64,000 nt of DNA from Gordonia prachuapensis. Its GTDB lineage: Bacteria; Actinomycetota; Actinomycetes; Mycobacteriales; Mycobacteriaceae. Of the stretch, positions 9,620-17,679 are shown piece after piece. Position numbers and translations under genes: made by a program. The first letter of the stretch is position 1. Each line of letters begins with the position of its first letter. The notes under the pieces were generated by a model. The model did not search any database. It had not been told where the DNA came from and saw only the letters and a list, made by a program, of their open reading frames with translations. The stretch is taken from contig NZ_JAZDUE010000002.1 in assembly GCF_036350515.1 (NCBI RefSeq), positions 248,001-312,000 of the forward strand. The letters run 5' to 3'.

Positions 9620-10407
9620 CGGCCGGCCGCCCGGTGGGTGCCGGCCGCGTCCCGCGTCTCGGTGAGCACCTCGAGGATGTCGGGGCCTGCGGTCTCGAGG
9701 TAGAAGTGTCCGCCGTCGAGCACGCTGACGGAGACGTCGTCGGAGTGGGCGGACCAGGTGTGCAGGTCGTGCGGTCGGATCACCGGGTCGTCGACGCCAC
9801 CGAGAACCGTGATGGGGGCGGCGATCCGGTCGACGTCGGTGGTGCGGTAGGCGTCGAACGCCTGATAGTCGGCGCGCAGCACGGGCAGCGCCATCCGCAT
9901 CACGGCTTCGCTGCCCATCACGCTGTCACTGGTCCCGGACAGCGCGGACAGGTGGGCCATCAGCCCTTCGTCGTCGGTGGGATGCGGCGGCAGGTCGATG
10001 ACCTTGCTGGGCGCGGTGGCCGACGAGACCACCAGACCGGTCAGCGGTGGCCCGGACACCTCGGCGCGCCGGGCGAACTCGAACGCGACGATCGCACCCA
10101 GGCTGTGGCCGAACACGGTCAGCGGCGCAGTCTGCGCGTCGGGTCGTTCGAGATACGCGGCGTGCGCTTCGGCGGCGAGGTCCGGCAGGGTGGTCGCGGC
10201 GGGTTCGCGCATGCGGTCCTGCCGGCCCGGGTACTGCATGATCAGGACGGTGAACTCGCGGCTGAACAGTTCCGAGGCCGACCGGTAGGCGGATGCGCCG
10301 GCACCGGCGTGCGGGAAGATCAGCAGGGGCGGCAGGTTGGGCCGCAGCGGCTGATGGAACTGGCGGAGCGCGCCGAGGGCGGGTCGGGCGGTCTGGTGCT
10401 GCGTCAT
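9616..10407 (-). CDS. mbtT: Type II thioesterase of the siderophore cluster
   Basis: Alpha/beta-hydrolase of 263 residues. The catalytic triad is visible: Ser in FGHSLGA (about residue 102), Asp in GGVDDPV (about 206) and His in DGGHFYLE (about 232). Such proteins remove wrong or stalled acyl groups from carrier domains. It may also be the releasing enzyme, because the MbtB protein of this cluster ends right after its carrier domain without a fused thioesterase. The ATG at 10407 follows an AGGAAGG ribosome site. It is first gene of the thioesterase-mbtC-mbtD operon, downstream of the iron box shared with mbtK. The symbol follows usage in other mycobacteria and is less certain than the function. 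Confidence 0.85.
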   Translation of the reverse strand: MTQHQTARPALGALRQFHQPLRPNLPPLLIFPHAGAGASAYRSASELFSREFTVLIMQYPGRQDRMREPAATTLPDLAAEAHAAYLERPDAQTAPLTVFGHSLGAIVAFEFARRAEVSGPPLTGLVVSSATAPSKVIDLPPHPTDDEGLMAHLSALSGTSDSVMGSEAVMRMALPVLRADYQAFDAYRTTDVDRIAAPITVLGGVDDPVIRPHDLHTWSAHSDDVSVSVLDGGHFYLETAGPDILEVLTETRDAAGTHRAAGR

Positions 10408-10420
10408 GGCGCCTTCCTGG

Positions 10421-10439
10421 GTGGGTTAGCCTGGCCGGG
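10421..10439. promoter_or_regulatory. Iron box between the divergent thioesterase operon and mbtK
   Basis: The core GGTTAGCCTGGCC matches the centre of the IdeR consensus without a gap; 12 of 19 positions match overall. It lies 14 nt before the thioesterase start and 34 nt before the mbtK start, so one box could govern both directions. This is weaker than the boxes at 17.4, 23.65 and 24.5 kb. Confidence 0.5.
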
Positions 10440-10472
10440 ACGTCCCCTCGAGACCGAACGGAGCCGACCGCA

Positions 10473-11114
10473 ATGGATTCCGCTGACACCGGCGCGCACG
10501 ACGAGTACACGATCGGGCGTGAGATCACCGATGTGAGTGCGGAGGTGGCGGCGGCCGGTGGTCCGGTGGTGCCGACGCTCACCGGACGATTCCGGTTGCG
10601 TCGGGTGGACCCGGACGGGACCGATCCGGCGATGTTGGTGTCGTGGTTCGCCCGCCCGCATCTGGTGCAGACGTGGGAGCAGGAATGGACCGAGCAGCGC
10701 TGGCGGGCGGATGCGGCGCATCGTCTCGCCGGTGACTACTCGGTTCCGTTCATCCTGTCGTTCGACGGCGTCGAGGTGGGATACGTGGAGCTGTATCGTC
10801 CGGCGCGCGACGAGATCGCCCGGCTCTATCCGGCCGATCCGCACGACATGGGATTCCACATCGCCACCGCCGACCCGGCGCTCACCGGCCGCGGTCTGAT
10901 CTCGGCGTGGCTGGCCGAGCTCGCGCAGGCCATCTTCGATGCCGATACCCGTTGTCGCCGAATCGTTCTCGAACCCGGCGCGAGTAATGCGCCCATCCGA
11001 CGCGCGTTGACGAAGCACGGCTTTGTCGACCTCGGCGAGTTCGATGTTCGCCCGGATCGGCGTATCGCCCTGCACGCCATGGGTCGGGAACCGGGCGACC
11101 TTCCCGTGCTGTGA
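10473..11114 (+). CDS. mbtK: Lysine N-acyltransferase MbtK (GNAT)
   Basis: Predicted to transfer an acyl group to the (hydroxy)lysine epsilon-amino group, forming the hydroxamate precursor of mycobactin. The 213-residue length matches MbtK/Rv1347c (210) and the siderophore acyltransferase family that includes IucB and RhbD. Family features visible are RLRRVD near the start, WFxRPHLVQTWEQEW, GYVELYRPARDEI, GFHIATADPALTGRGLISAWL for the acyl-CoA site, and RRIVLEPGASNAPIRRALTKHGF near the C-terminus. Each long string is one conserved block cut at 20 residues or fewer here. The ATG at 10473 has GGAG 9 nt upstream. It converges on mbtG, whose stop is 5 nt away. Confidence 0.85.
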   Translation: MDSADTGAHDEYTIGREITDVSAEVAAAGGPVVPTLTGRFRLRRVDPDGTDPAMLVSWFARPHLVQTWEQEWTEQRWRADAAHRLAGDYSVPFILSFDGVEVGYVELYRPARDEIARLYPADPHDMGFHIATADPALTGRGLISAWLAELAQAIFDADTRCRRIVLEPGASNAPIRRALTKHGFVDLGEFDVRPDRRIALHAMGREPGDLPVL

Positions 11115-11119
11115 GCCGG

Positions 11120-12439
11120 TCACCGTGTCCCCTCCTCACGTGCGGCGGCGGCACGCGCGCCGCGTCCCTGCCGTTCGGTGATACGCAGGATGCGGTTGGA
11201 GAGTTCGCCCAGTGAGCTGAGGTTGGGGAAGCCCGGGCCCTGGGCGAAGCCGGCGAGGTTGGGCAGGTACAGCTTCGGCGTCAGTCCGGTGACCGCGAGA
11301 TCGTGGCCGATGGCCGCCTCGATGTTCTCGAGGGTGGGTGGCCATCCGAGGGTCAGTTCGAGCAGGTCGGCGGCGTCGTCGGTGAACAGGTCGAGAAACC
11401 ACAGTGGCTGTCCGCCGGTGGCGTCGACGACGAGGTCGAAGGTGAGGGTCTGCGGTGGCCGTCCGTCGTTGTGCAGGGTCACCGCCACCAGGTCGCCGGC
11501 ACGCCGCGCCGACACCACCCGGCCCTGGAGGTGATGTATCCGTTCGTCGCCGAGCAGGTTCTCCTGGACCCGGACGGAGAAGACGCCGCGATCGGTGCGC
11601 CGGATGACGTCGCGACGCTCGGCCGCCGAGATCGCCGCCCACCCGGTGGGATCACTGAACATGGCGTTCTCGAAGTAACTCTCGCCGCGGGTGTAGATCG
11701 TCGCACCGGGTGAGATCACCGACACCGACATGACCTCGTGGCGGGCCAGTTCGTCCAGCGCCGACCCGGCGGTCTCGCCGCCGCCGACCACCGCGGCCCG
11801 CGAGGCGACCGGCAGATCGCGTCGTGACACCCGGTCCCAGAACGCGGCGATGGACAGCACGTGTTCGTCGTCGAGCAGCGCGGCCTCGCTCGATCCGGGC
11901 CCGGTGATCATCAGCGCGTCGCCGATGACATCTTCAGCCGAGCCGTCCGGGGCGGCGACCTCGAGAAACCATTGCTCGTCGTCCGCGGACACGGCGGTCA
12001 CCCGGCCGATCACCACGTCGAGATCGATCCGGGTGGCCACCCATTGCAGGTACCGGGCCCAGACGTGATGTGCGGGGCTCGGTCGGCCACGGTCGACCCA
12101 TTCCGCGTAGGTCTGGTGCTCGACCAGGAACGACATCCAGCTGTAGGCCAGCATCCGTCGGCTGATCTCGGCGTTGAGTTCGCTGTGTTCGGCGCGGCCG
12201 GCGACGGTGGAGCGGTACGGGAAACCGATGTCCTTCTCGGGGCCGGTGCCGAGCCGATGCCGTCCGTCGGTCCAGCCGCCGATGGACTGCCAGTTCGCCC
12301 CGACGGCGTGTGACTCGACGACACGCACCTGCGGTGCGGGCAGACCGAGGTCGCGCATCACCTTCGCCTTCGCGGCCACGGCGATGGCCTTCGGGCCGGC
12401 GCCGACGACGAGCAGGGTCTGCGGGGAACCGGCGGTCAT
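11120..12439 (-). CDS. mbtG: Lysine N6-monooxygenase MbtG
   Basis: FAD/NADPH-dependent hydroxylase (439 residues) predicted to N-hydroxylate the lysine side chain, making the hydroxamate iron ligand. The N-terminus has the FAD-binding motif VVGAGPKAIAVAAKA. A second dinucleotide site, VVGGGETAGSALDEL, lies near residue 215. DATGG near 345 is typical of this monooxygenase family. M. tuberculosis MbtG is 431 residues. The ATG at 12439 overlaps the mbtB stop (ATGA), making it third gene of the mbtI-mbtB-mbtG operon driven by the iron box near 17.39 kb. Confidence 0.88.
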   Translation of the reverse strand: MTAGSPQTLLVVGAGPKAIAVAAKAKVMRDLGLPAPQVRVVESHAVGANWQSIGGWTDGRHRLGTGPEKDIGFPYRSTVAGRAEHSELNAEISRRMLAYSWMSFLVEHQTYAEWVDRGRPSPAHHVWARYLQWVATRIDLDVVIGRVTAVSADDEQWFLEVAAPDGSAEDVIGDALMITGPGSSEAALLDDEHVLSIAAFWDRVSRRDLPVASRAAVVGGGETAGSALDELARHEVMSVSVISPGATIYTRGESYFENAMFSDPTGWAAISAAERRDVIRRTDRGVFSVRVQENLLGDERIHHLQGRVVSARRAGDLVAVTLHNDGRPPQTLTFDLVVDATGGQPLWFLDLFTDDAADLLELTLGWPPTLENIEAAIGHDLAVTGLTPKLYLPNLAGFAQGPGFPNLSSLGELSNRILRITERQGRGARAAAAREEGTR

Positions 12440-15400
12440 CGCGTGCCCGTCAGCGAGTCGTCGGGCTCACGTGAGGTCGCGGCGGCGACCTCGTCGTCGT
12501 CCATCGCCGCCACCTCCAGATACAGCGCTGCGACGCGCTCCAGTCGGCCGGGTTGCGCGTCGGTGGAGTCGATCCGGCGGGCCAGGTCGCGCACGGTGCG
12601 CTCGGTGAAGATGTCGCGCACCCCGACCTGCGGGGCGTCGAGCCACTCCCGGGTGCGCGCGACGAGCGTGGTGGCGAGTACTGAATCGCCTCCGACGGCG
12701 AAGAAGTCGTCGGTCACCCCGATGCGGTCGGCATCGATGCCGAGGACCTCGGCGACGAGCATGAGCAAGGCGCGATCGAGATCGCTTGCGGGAGTGGCAC
12801 GCTCGGTGACGGTGGTTGCGCCGGCGAAAACGGCCGCGATCGCTCGGCGGTCCAGTTTGCCGTTGCCGGTCAACGGGAGTTCCGGCAGTATCTCGATGGT
12901 GGCGGGAATCATGTAGCCCGGCAGGAGTTCCCGCAGTTCCTCGGTGACCGATGTTGTTGTGGTGGCCGGCTCGGCGGTGATCGCGGCGGCCAGGGTGCGG
13001 GTTCCGCCGGGGGCGGTGACGGTCGTCGCGACCGCGGTGCGGACGCCGGTGATCGAACGCAAGGCGCCTTCGACCTCGCCGAGTTCGACGCGGAACCCGC
13101 GGATCTTGACCTGGTGGTCGGCGCGGCCGAGGAATTCGATGGTGCCGTCCGGCCAGTAGCGTGCGAGGTCTCCAGTGCGGTACCAGCGGATGCCGTCGAC
13201 CTCGATGAACCGTTCGGCCGTGCGCTGCGGCTCGTTGCGATAGCCGTGCGCGACGCCCGCGCCACCGACCCACAGGTCACCGGTCACCCAGTCGGGGCAC
13301 TCACGTCCGGACGAATCGACGATGCGGCACACCACATTGCGCAGCGGCGTGCCGAACGGTACCGACGTCCAGTGCGGCGGTGGATCGGTCACCTCGCAGA
13401 CGGTGCCGTGGATGGCGATCTCGGTGGCCCCGCCCAGCCCGGCGAATCGGGCGTGCGGGGCGAGCGCGTGCAATCTCCGGGGCAGGTCGACGCCGACCCA
13501 GTCGCCGCCGAGCAGTGTCGCCCGCACCGAGTCGCCGAGGCCGCCGGCATCGCTCTCGGCCGCGGTCAGCAGCATGTCGAGGGCGCTGGGTACGCAGGTG
13601 AGGATCGACGTCTCGTGGGTCCGGAGAAGGTCCAGCCATGCGGCCGGGTCACGAGCGTCGTCGGCGCCGACGGCGATGACCGCGCCGCCGGCGCTGTAGA
13701 GGCCGAAGATGTCGTAGACGGAGATGTCGAACTCGAGCGCGGCGACCGTCAGTGAGCGGTCCCCGTCGCCGACATCGAAGCGGTCGTTGATGTCGTCGAT
13801 GGTGTTCATCGCCGCGCGGTGCGGCACCTCGACCCCCTTGGGGGTGCCGGTGGAGCCGGAGGTGAACAAGATGTAGGCGATCGACTCCGGTTGCGGTAGT
13901 ACGGGTTCGGGCATCGGCGAGGAGTACCGCACGGCCTGTGCGAAGTCGAGACCGCGGACCCCGTCCGGCAGATCGTCGAGCGCACCGTCGGCGCCGAGCA
14001 CGGTCCGGATGTCGCCGGTGGTGAGGATCGCCGCGCGCCGCGCGGCAGGCTGGTCGTAACCTATCGGCACCCAGATGGCTCCCGTGGCGAACACCCCGAG
14101 GGTGGCCACGACCTGGTCGGGCCCCTTCGGGATCTGCACGCCGACGGCGTCGCCGGGCCGCACGCCTGCCGCGTGCAGCGCGCCGGCCACCGCGAGAGCC
14201 CGTTCAGACAATTCGCCGTAACTCATGTCGCCGTCACGCCAGATCAGTGCGGTCCGTTCGGGGCTGTTGCCGGCCCGGGCGAAGAACTCCTGGTGCAGCA
14301 CCCGTCCACTGGCGGGGGCGGCGGTGTCGTTGACGCGGCGGCGCACCTCCCGTTGCTCGGCGGGCAGCGCCGGCGCCGCAGGGCCCAGCCACCCGGGGTC
14401 GCCCTGGGTGAGCTTCTCGATGGCCGAGATGTACTGTACGAACATCGATTCCACGACACCGTCGGGAAAGGCGGAGGCCCGGACATCCCAGTTGAGCAGC
14501 AGTCCGCCGCGAACTTCGGTGACCTGCGCGTCGAGTGTCACCTGCGGACCCTGCGACACGATCCAGGACGGGTCGCCGAGCCGTTCGAGGACCGCGTCGG
14601 AGAACAACTCACCGAGCCCGAGCGCACTGGTGTAGACGATCGGCGCGAGCACCTGTTCGCCGCGATGCCGTCCGAGGTCGCGGAGAACGTCGAGGGCGCC
14701 GTAACTGGAATGGGAACCGTTGGCGTGCATCGTCGTCTGCATCGAACGGGCGAGATCGAGCACCGACCGGTCGCGACGGGTGTCGACGTCAATGAGGATC
14801 GATGAGCTGAAGTCGCCCGACACCCGGTCGATGTCGGGGTGAGTCGATTCACGGTGGAACAGTGGGACGTTGAGCAGGAAGCGATCCTCGCTCGACCATC
14901 CGCCGATCGTTGCGGCGAACACGGCCGCGAGCGCGATGGCGGGCGTGACGCCACGCTCGTGGGCAGCCGCGAGCAGGGTCTGCTTGGCGTCGGCATCGAG
15001 CCAATGATGGTGGCGGACCACGGTGTTCGCGGCGTCGGCCGCGGGCCGGTCGGGTCGGGCGGGCAGCACGGGACCCGCGGGCAGGTCATCGAGCCGGTCG
15101 GCCCACCAGGCGCGGTCAGCGTCGCGGGCCGGATCGGGATGTGCGGCACGGTGTTCGAGATGGTCGCGGTAGGTGACGCCGATACGGGGCAGCACCGCGC
15201 CGTCGTACAGCGCGACGAGGTCGGCGAGCAGGACTCGGTAGCTCATCGCGTCGGCGACGAGCATGTCGACGTCGACGTGCAGGCGGTGACGGTCCTCGGG
15301 CAGCATCGACAACGTCACGTCGAACACCTGCCCGGCGGAGACGTCGAGCATCTGGTGACTCTTCGTGTCGCGAACCCGCGTCAGCACGTCGTCGACCGAC

Positions 15401-15999
15401 TCAGGCGACAGATCCCGAAAGTCGTTGATTGCGAAGGGCTCATGATCGAGATCAGCCATCACCTGCTGGGTACCGTCAGAGTGGAATCGGGCCCGCAGCA
15501 TCGGGTGCCGCTCGACGAGATGACGAGTGGCGGAGCGGAGCCGGTCGGCATCGAGTCCCGACCCGTCGAACTCGACGTAGAGGTGGGCGGCGACCCCGCC
15601 GAGGTCGGCCACGTCGGTGCGGCCGATCCAGTACGCGTGCTGCATGGGGGCCAGCGGGAACGGGTCGTCGGCGCGATCTAGGGTTCCGTCGGCGCGATTC
15701 TGGGTTCTGTCAGCGGGATCGGGGGTTCTGTCGGCGGGGGCGGGGGTTCTGTCGGCGGGGGCGGGGGTGGTGGCGTCGAGCATCGCCGCCCACGCGTCCA
15801 CCGTGGGCTCTGCGGCCAACTGGGCGAAGTTGAGCCGATGGCCCCGTTTGCGCCAGCCACCGGCGATCTTCATCATGCGGATCGAATCGAGGCCCAACGC
15901 GATGAGGTCCGCGTCGTCGCCGATGTCCCCGGGCGCCAGCCCGAGACTGTCCGCGATCGCCGCGCGTACCTCGTCGTGCGCCGTCGTCGATTCGCTCAT
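12436..15999 (-). CDS. mbtB: Mycobactin NRPS MbtB (ArCP-Cy-A-T)
   Basis: Takes salicylate from MbtA on its N-terminal aryl carrier domain, condenses it with Ser or Thr and cyclises to the oxazoline. It has 1187 residues. Order: carrier domain (LGLDSIRMMK, Ser39); a 35-residue linker of seven-residue Pro/Ala-Asp-Arg repeats (78-112); a cyclisation domain with DMLVADAMS, the Dx4Dx2S motif (about 245); an adenylation domain (FTSGSTGTPKG, about 710; specificity residues read as D-I-Y-T-L-G-L-I-H); and a C-terminal carrier domain (GGDSVL, about 1100). No thioesterase domain follows, unlike my memory of M. tuberculosis MbtB. The ATG at 15999 overlaps the mbtI stop as ATGA. Confidence 0.9.
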   Translation of the reverse strand: MSESTTAHDEVRAAIADSLGLAPGDIGDDADLIALGLDSIRMMKIAGGWRKRGHRLNFAQLAAEPTVDAWAAMLDATTPAPADRTPAPADRTPDPADRTQNRADGTLDRADDPFPLAPMQHAYWIGRTDVADLGGVAAHLYVEFDGSGLDADRLRSATRHLVERHPMLRARFHSDGTQQVMADLDHEPFAINDFRDLSPESVDDVLTRVRDTKSHQMLDVSAGQVFDVTLSMLPEDRHRLHVDVDMLVADAMSYRVLLADLVALYDGAVLPRIGVTYRDHLEHRAAHPDPARDADRAWWADRLDDLPAGPVLPARPDRPAADAANTVVRHHHWLDADAKQTLLAAAHERGVTPAIALAAVFAATIGGWSSEDRFLLNVPLFHRESTHPDIDRVSGDFSSSILIDVDTRRDRSVLDLARSMQTTMHANGSHSSYGALDVLRDLGRHRGEQVLAPIVYTSALGLGELFSDAVLERLGDPSWIVSQGPQVTLDAQVTEVRGGLLLNWDVRASAFPDGVVESMFVQYISAIEKLTQGDPGWLGPAAPALPAEQREVRRRVNDTAAPASGRVLHQEFFARAGNSPERTALIWRDGDMSYGELSERALAVAGALHAAGVRPGDAVGVQIPKGPDQVVATLGVFATGAIWVPIGYDQPAARRAAILTTGDIRTVLGADGALDDLPDGVRGLDFAQAVRYSSPMPEPVLPQPESIAYILFTSGSTGTPKGVEVPHRAAMNTIDDINDRFDVGDGDRSLTVAALEFDISVYDIFGLYSAGGAVIAVGADDARDPAAWLDLLRTHETSILTCVPSALDMLLTAAESDAGGLGDSVRATLLGGDWVGVDLPRRLHALAPHARFAGLGGATEIAIHGTVCEVTDPPPHWTSVPFGTPLRNVVCRIVDSSGRECPDWVTGDLWVGGAGVAHGYRNEPQRTAERFIEVDGIRWYRTGDLARYWPDGTIEFLGRADHQVKIRGFRVELGEVEGALRSITGVRTAVATTVTAPGGTRTLAAAITAEPATTTTSVTEELRELLPGYMIPATIEILPELPLTGNGKLDRRAIAAVFAGATTVTERATPASDLDRALLMLVAEVLGIDADRIGVTDDFFAVGGDSVLATTLVARTREWLDAPQVGVRDIFTERTVRDLARRIDSTDAQPGRLERVAALYLEVAAMDDDEVAAATSREPDDSLTGTR
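15660..15764. repeat. 21-bp tandem repeat in the ArCP-Cy linker of mbtB
   Basis: Four clear 21-bp units starting at 15681, 15702, 15723 and 15744, with a degenerate fifth from about 15660. Each begins with the plus-strand core GGGTTCTGTCGGCG (or GGGTTCCGTCGGCG). The last two units are identical. In the mbtB frame each unit encodes seven residues (TPAPADR type). The same core with the same period forms an intergenic array at 28968-29023. Confidence 0.9.
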
Positions 16000-17333
16000 C
16001 GGCCGCCTTCCCTGCGCCGTACCACGTGCGGCGCAACGCTTCCCAACTTCTCGCAGGTCTCCTCGAACTCGCGGTCCGGGGTCGACTGCGCGACGACACC
16101 GGCACCCGCCCGCAACCATGCCGTGCCACCGGCGGAGAACACGGTTCGTAGCGCCAGTGTCGCCTCGAGGTCTCCCGCCGACGACGCGGTCAGCACGGCG
16201 CCCGAATACAGTCCGCGCCGACCTGGCTCGAGGCGGTAGATGGCGTCGAGTGCAGGCGTCTTCGGTATCCCCGACGCCGTGATGGACGGGAAGAGCACCG
16301 ACAACGCCTGCCACACACCGGCATCCGGCGACAGCTCACCCCCGACGGTGGAGGCCAGGTGTTGCACGCTTCCTCGTGCCCGGATCGCCATGTACTCGTG
16401 CACCGCGGTGGTACCCGGGACCGAGACCGACGAGATCTCCTCGAAACAGGCTCGGACCGACATCGCGTGTTCGGCTATCTCCTTCGGGTCGGTCAGCAGC
16501 TCGGCCCGGGCCGCGGCGTCGAGGTCCGGACCGCGCCCCGCCGCGCGGGTGCCGGCGAGGGGTTCGGTGACGACGCGGCCGTCGGTGTCGGCGGCGACGA
16601 CCAGCTCTGGGCTGAAACCGGCTGCCGACAGCTCACCGATGCGGAACAGATAGGAGCGGGCCGGGTCGTTGGCCTCCCGTCCGCGCACGAACGTCGCCGG
16701 CAGGTCCACGTCGAAGCCGATGTCCACCCGCCGCGACAGGATCACCTTCTGATATTCGCCGCGGGCGATCTCGTCGACGGCGAGCGCGACCCGGCCGCGA
16801 TAGTCGTCGGTGTCGTCTCCGACGTCCACCGTCGTGGCGGGCGCCGGGTCGGTGACCGTGTCGGCGATCGCACGCAGCCGGTCGGCCCGGCGCGTGTCGA
16901 GGTCCCCGGTGTCGACGCCGTCGTCGGTGACCACGACCTCGAATTCCGGGACGATCAGATGCGCGAGCTGGGCGTCGCCGGAAACGTGACCGAACAGGTC
17001 GTGCCGGGCCGCGCAGAAGTCGAAGGCCACCCACCCGTACACGCGCCACGTGCCGGACAGCTCTGCCAGGGCCTGCGCGATCGCCACGGCCGGATCACCG
17101 GTCCACGGGGTCGAGGTCCGACGGTCACCATCGGTGACCTCGATCGTGTGGTGGTTGAGGACCACGCGGGCCCGAACACCCGCGGCGAACACCCAGCGAC
17201 CGTCGCTTTCGTAGACGAGGTACTCACCGAACTCCCCGGAAGCCGCCCAGGCGGCACACACCCGTGCGGCCGCATCCGGTCGCGACTCGGCGCTGTGCGC
17301 TGTCCCCGCGGTCGTGTCGATGGTCAGCGACAT
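15996..17333 (-). CDS. mbtI: Salicylate synthase MbtI
   Basis: Mg-dependent chorismate-utilising enzyme that converts chorismate through isochorismate to salicylate, the aryl cap of the siderophore. 445 residues, against 450 in M. tuberculosis. The chorismate-binding fold is recognisable: VILSRRVDIGFDVD, SPELVV, VVTEPLAGTRAAGRG, DPKEIAEH, PGRRGLYSGAVL, and LRAGAGVVAQSTPDREFEE blocks in order. The ATG at 17333 is preceded by GAGGAGG; an in-frame ATG at 17351 lies inside that purine run and is less likely. It is the first gene of the mbtI-mbtB-mbtG operon, and a DtxR-type box lies 45 nt upstream. Confidence 0.9.
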   Translation of the reverse strand: MSLTIDTTAGTAHSAESRPDAAARVCAAWAASGEFGEYLVYESDGRWVFAAGVRARVVLNHHTIEVTDGDRRTSTPWTGDPAVAIAQALAELSGTWRVYGWVAFDFCAARHDLFGHVSGDAQLAHLIVPEFEVVVTDDGVDTGDLDTRRADRLRAIADTVTDPAPATTVDVGDDTDDYRGRVALAVDEIARGEYQKVILSRRVDIGFDVDLPATFVRGREANDPARSYLFRIGELSAAGFSPELVVAADTDGRVVTEPLAGTRAAGRGPDLDAAARAELLTDPKEIAEHAMSVRACFEEISSVSVPGTTAVHEYMAIRARGSVQHLASTVGGELSPDAGVWQALSVLFPSITASGIPKTPALDAIYRLEPGRRGLYSGAVLTASSAGDLEATLALRTVFSAGGTAWLRAGAGVVAQSTPDREFEETCEKLGSVAPHVVRRREGGR

Positions 17334-17378
17334 GACCGGGCCCCTCCTCATGACTCTCGACAGATCGGACACCCCCGA

Positions 17379-17397
17379 TTAGGCAAGCCTAAACGAC
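17379..17397 (-). promoter_or_regulatory. Iron box of the mbtI operon
   Basis: TTAGGCAAGCCTAAACGAC on the plus strand contains the perfect palindrome TTAGGCNNGCCTAA and matches the IdeR consensus at 14 of 19 positions. It lies 45 nt upstream of the mbtI start codon and pairs with a second box for the divergent transcript. Confidence 0.75.
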
Positions 17398-17428
17398 ATC
17401 GCGCCCCAGCCCCACCCCTCACCTGCGG

Positions 17429-17447
17429 TAAGGCTGGCCTCATCGCC
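17429..17447 (+). promoter_or_regulatory. Second iron box, mbtA side
   Basis: TAAGGCTGGCCTCATCGCC matches the IdeR consensus at 12 of 19 positions, best in its first half. It is 19 nt upstream of the small membrane protein that precedes mbtA, and 31 nt from the mbtI-side box. Two boxes in a divergent siderophore promoter suggest independent iron repression of both operons. Confidence 0.55.
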
Positions 17448-17466
17448 AGTGTGTTTGAATACCCCC

Positions 17467-17679
17467 ATGAGCCGACGCGGTCCGTCGTGGTGGCGACGGG
17501 TGAACGTTCCCGTCGTCATCGCCGCCGCCGGTATCGCGGCCGTGATCTCGGCGTTCGTGGTGACCATCCTGCTGATGGGCCTGCTCATCGCCGACCGCGA
17601 CGATCCCCCGGCCCCCGTGCAACCGAGCGTCATCGACATCGGCTGGGCCCCGACTTCCGCCCCACAATTGCATGTCTGA
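17467..17679 (+). CDS. Small single-span membrane protein upstream of mbtA
   Basis: A 70-residue protein of unknown function. It has a basic N-terminus (SRRGPSWWRR), one transmembrane helix (about residues 14-41) and a short acidic/Pro-rich tail. Its helix and tail align with residues 50-105 of the MTB12-like protein at 4025-4969: shared VN-P-V, G-AA-ISA-VVTI, GLL--D and QP-V---G-A blocks. It looks like a paralogous stub that lacks the C-terminal domain. It is not MbtH-like, having no MbtH tryptophan pattern. The stop overlaps the mbtA start by 8 nt, so the two are translationally coupled, behind an iron box. A membrane adaptor role is inference. Confidence 0.75.
   Translation: MSRRGPSWWRRVNVPVVIAAAGIAAVISAFVVTILLMGLLIADRDDPPAPVQPSVIDIGWAPTSAPQLHV

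Noticed and set aside
17467..17679. MbtH-type helper protein
   Set aside because: The size fits, but the protein is a single-span membrane protein without the conserved tryptophans and serine of MbtH proteins.
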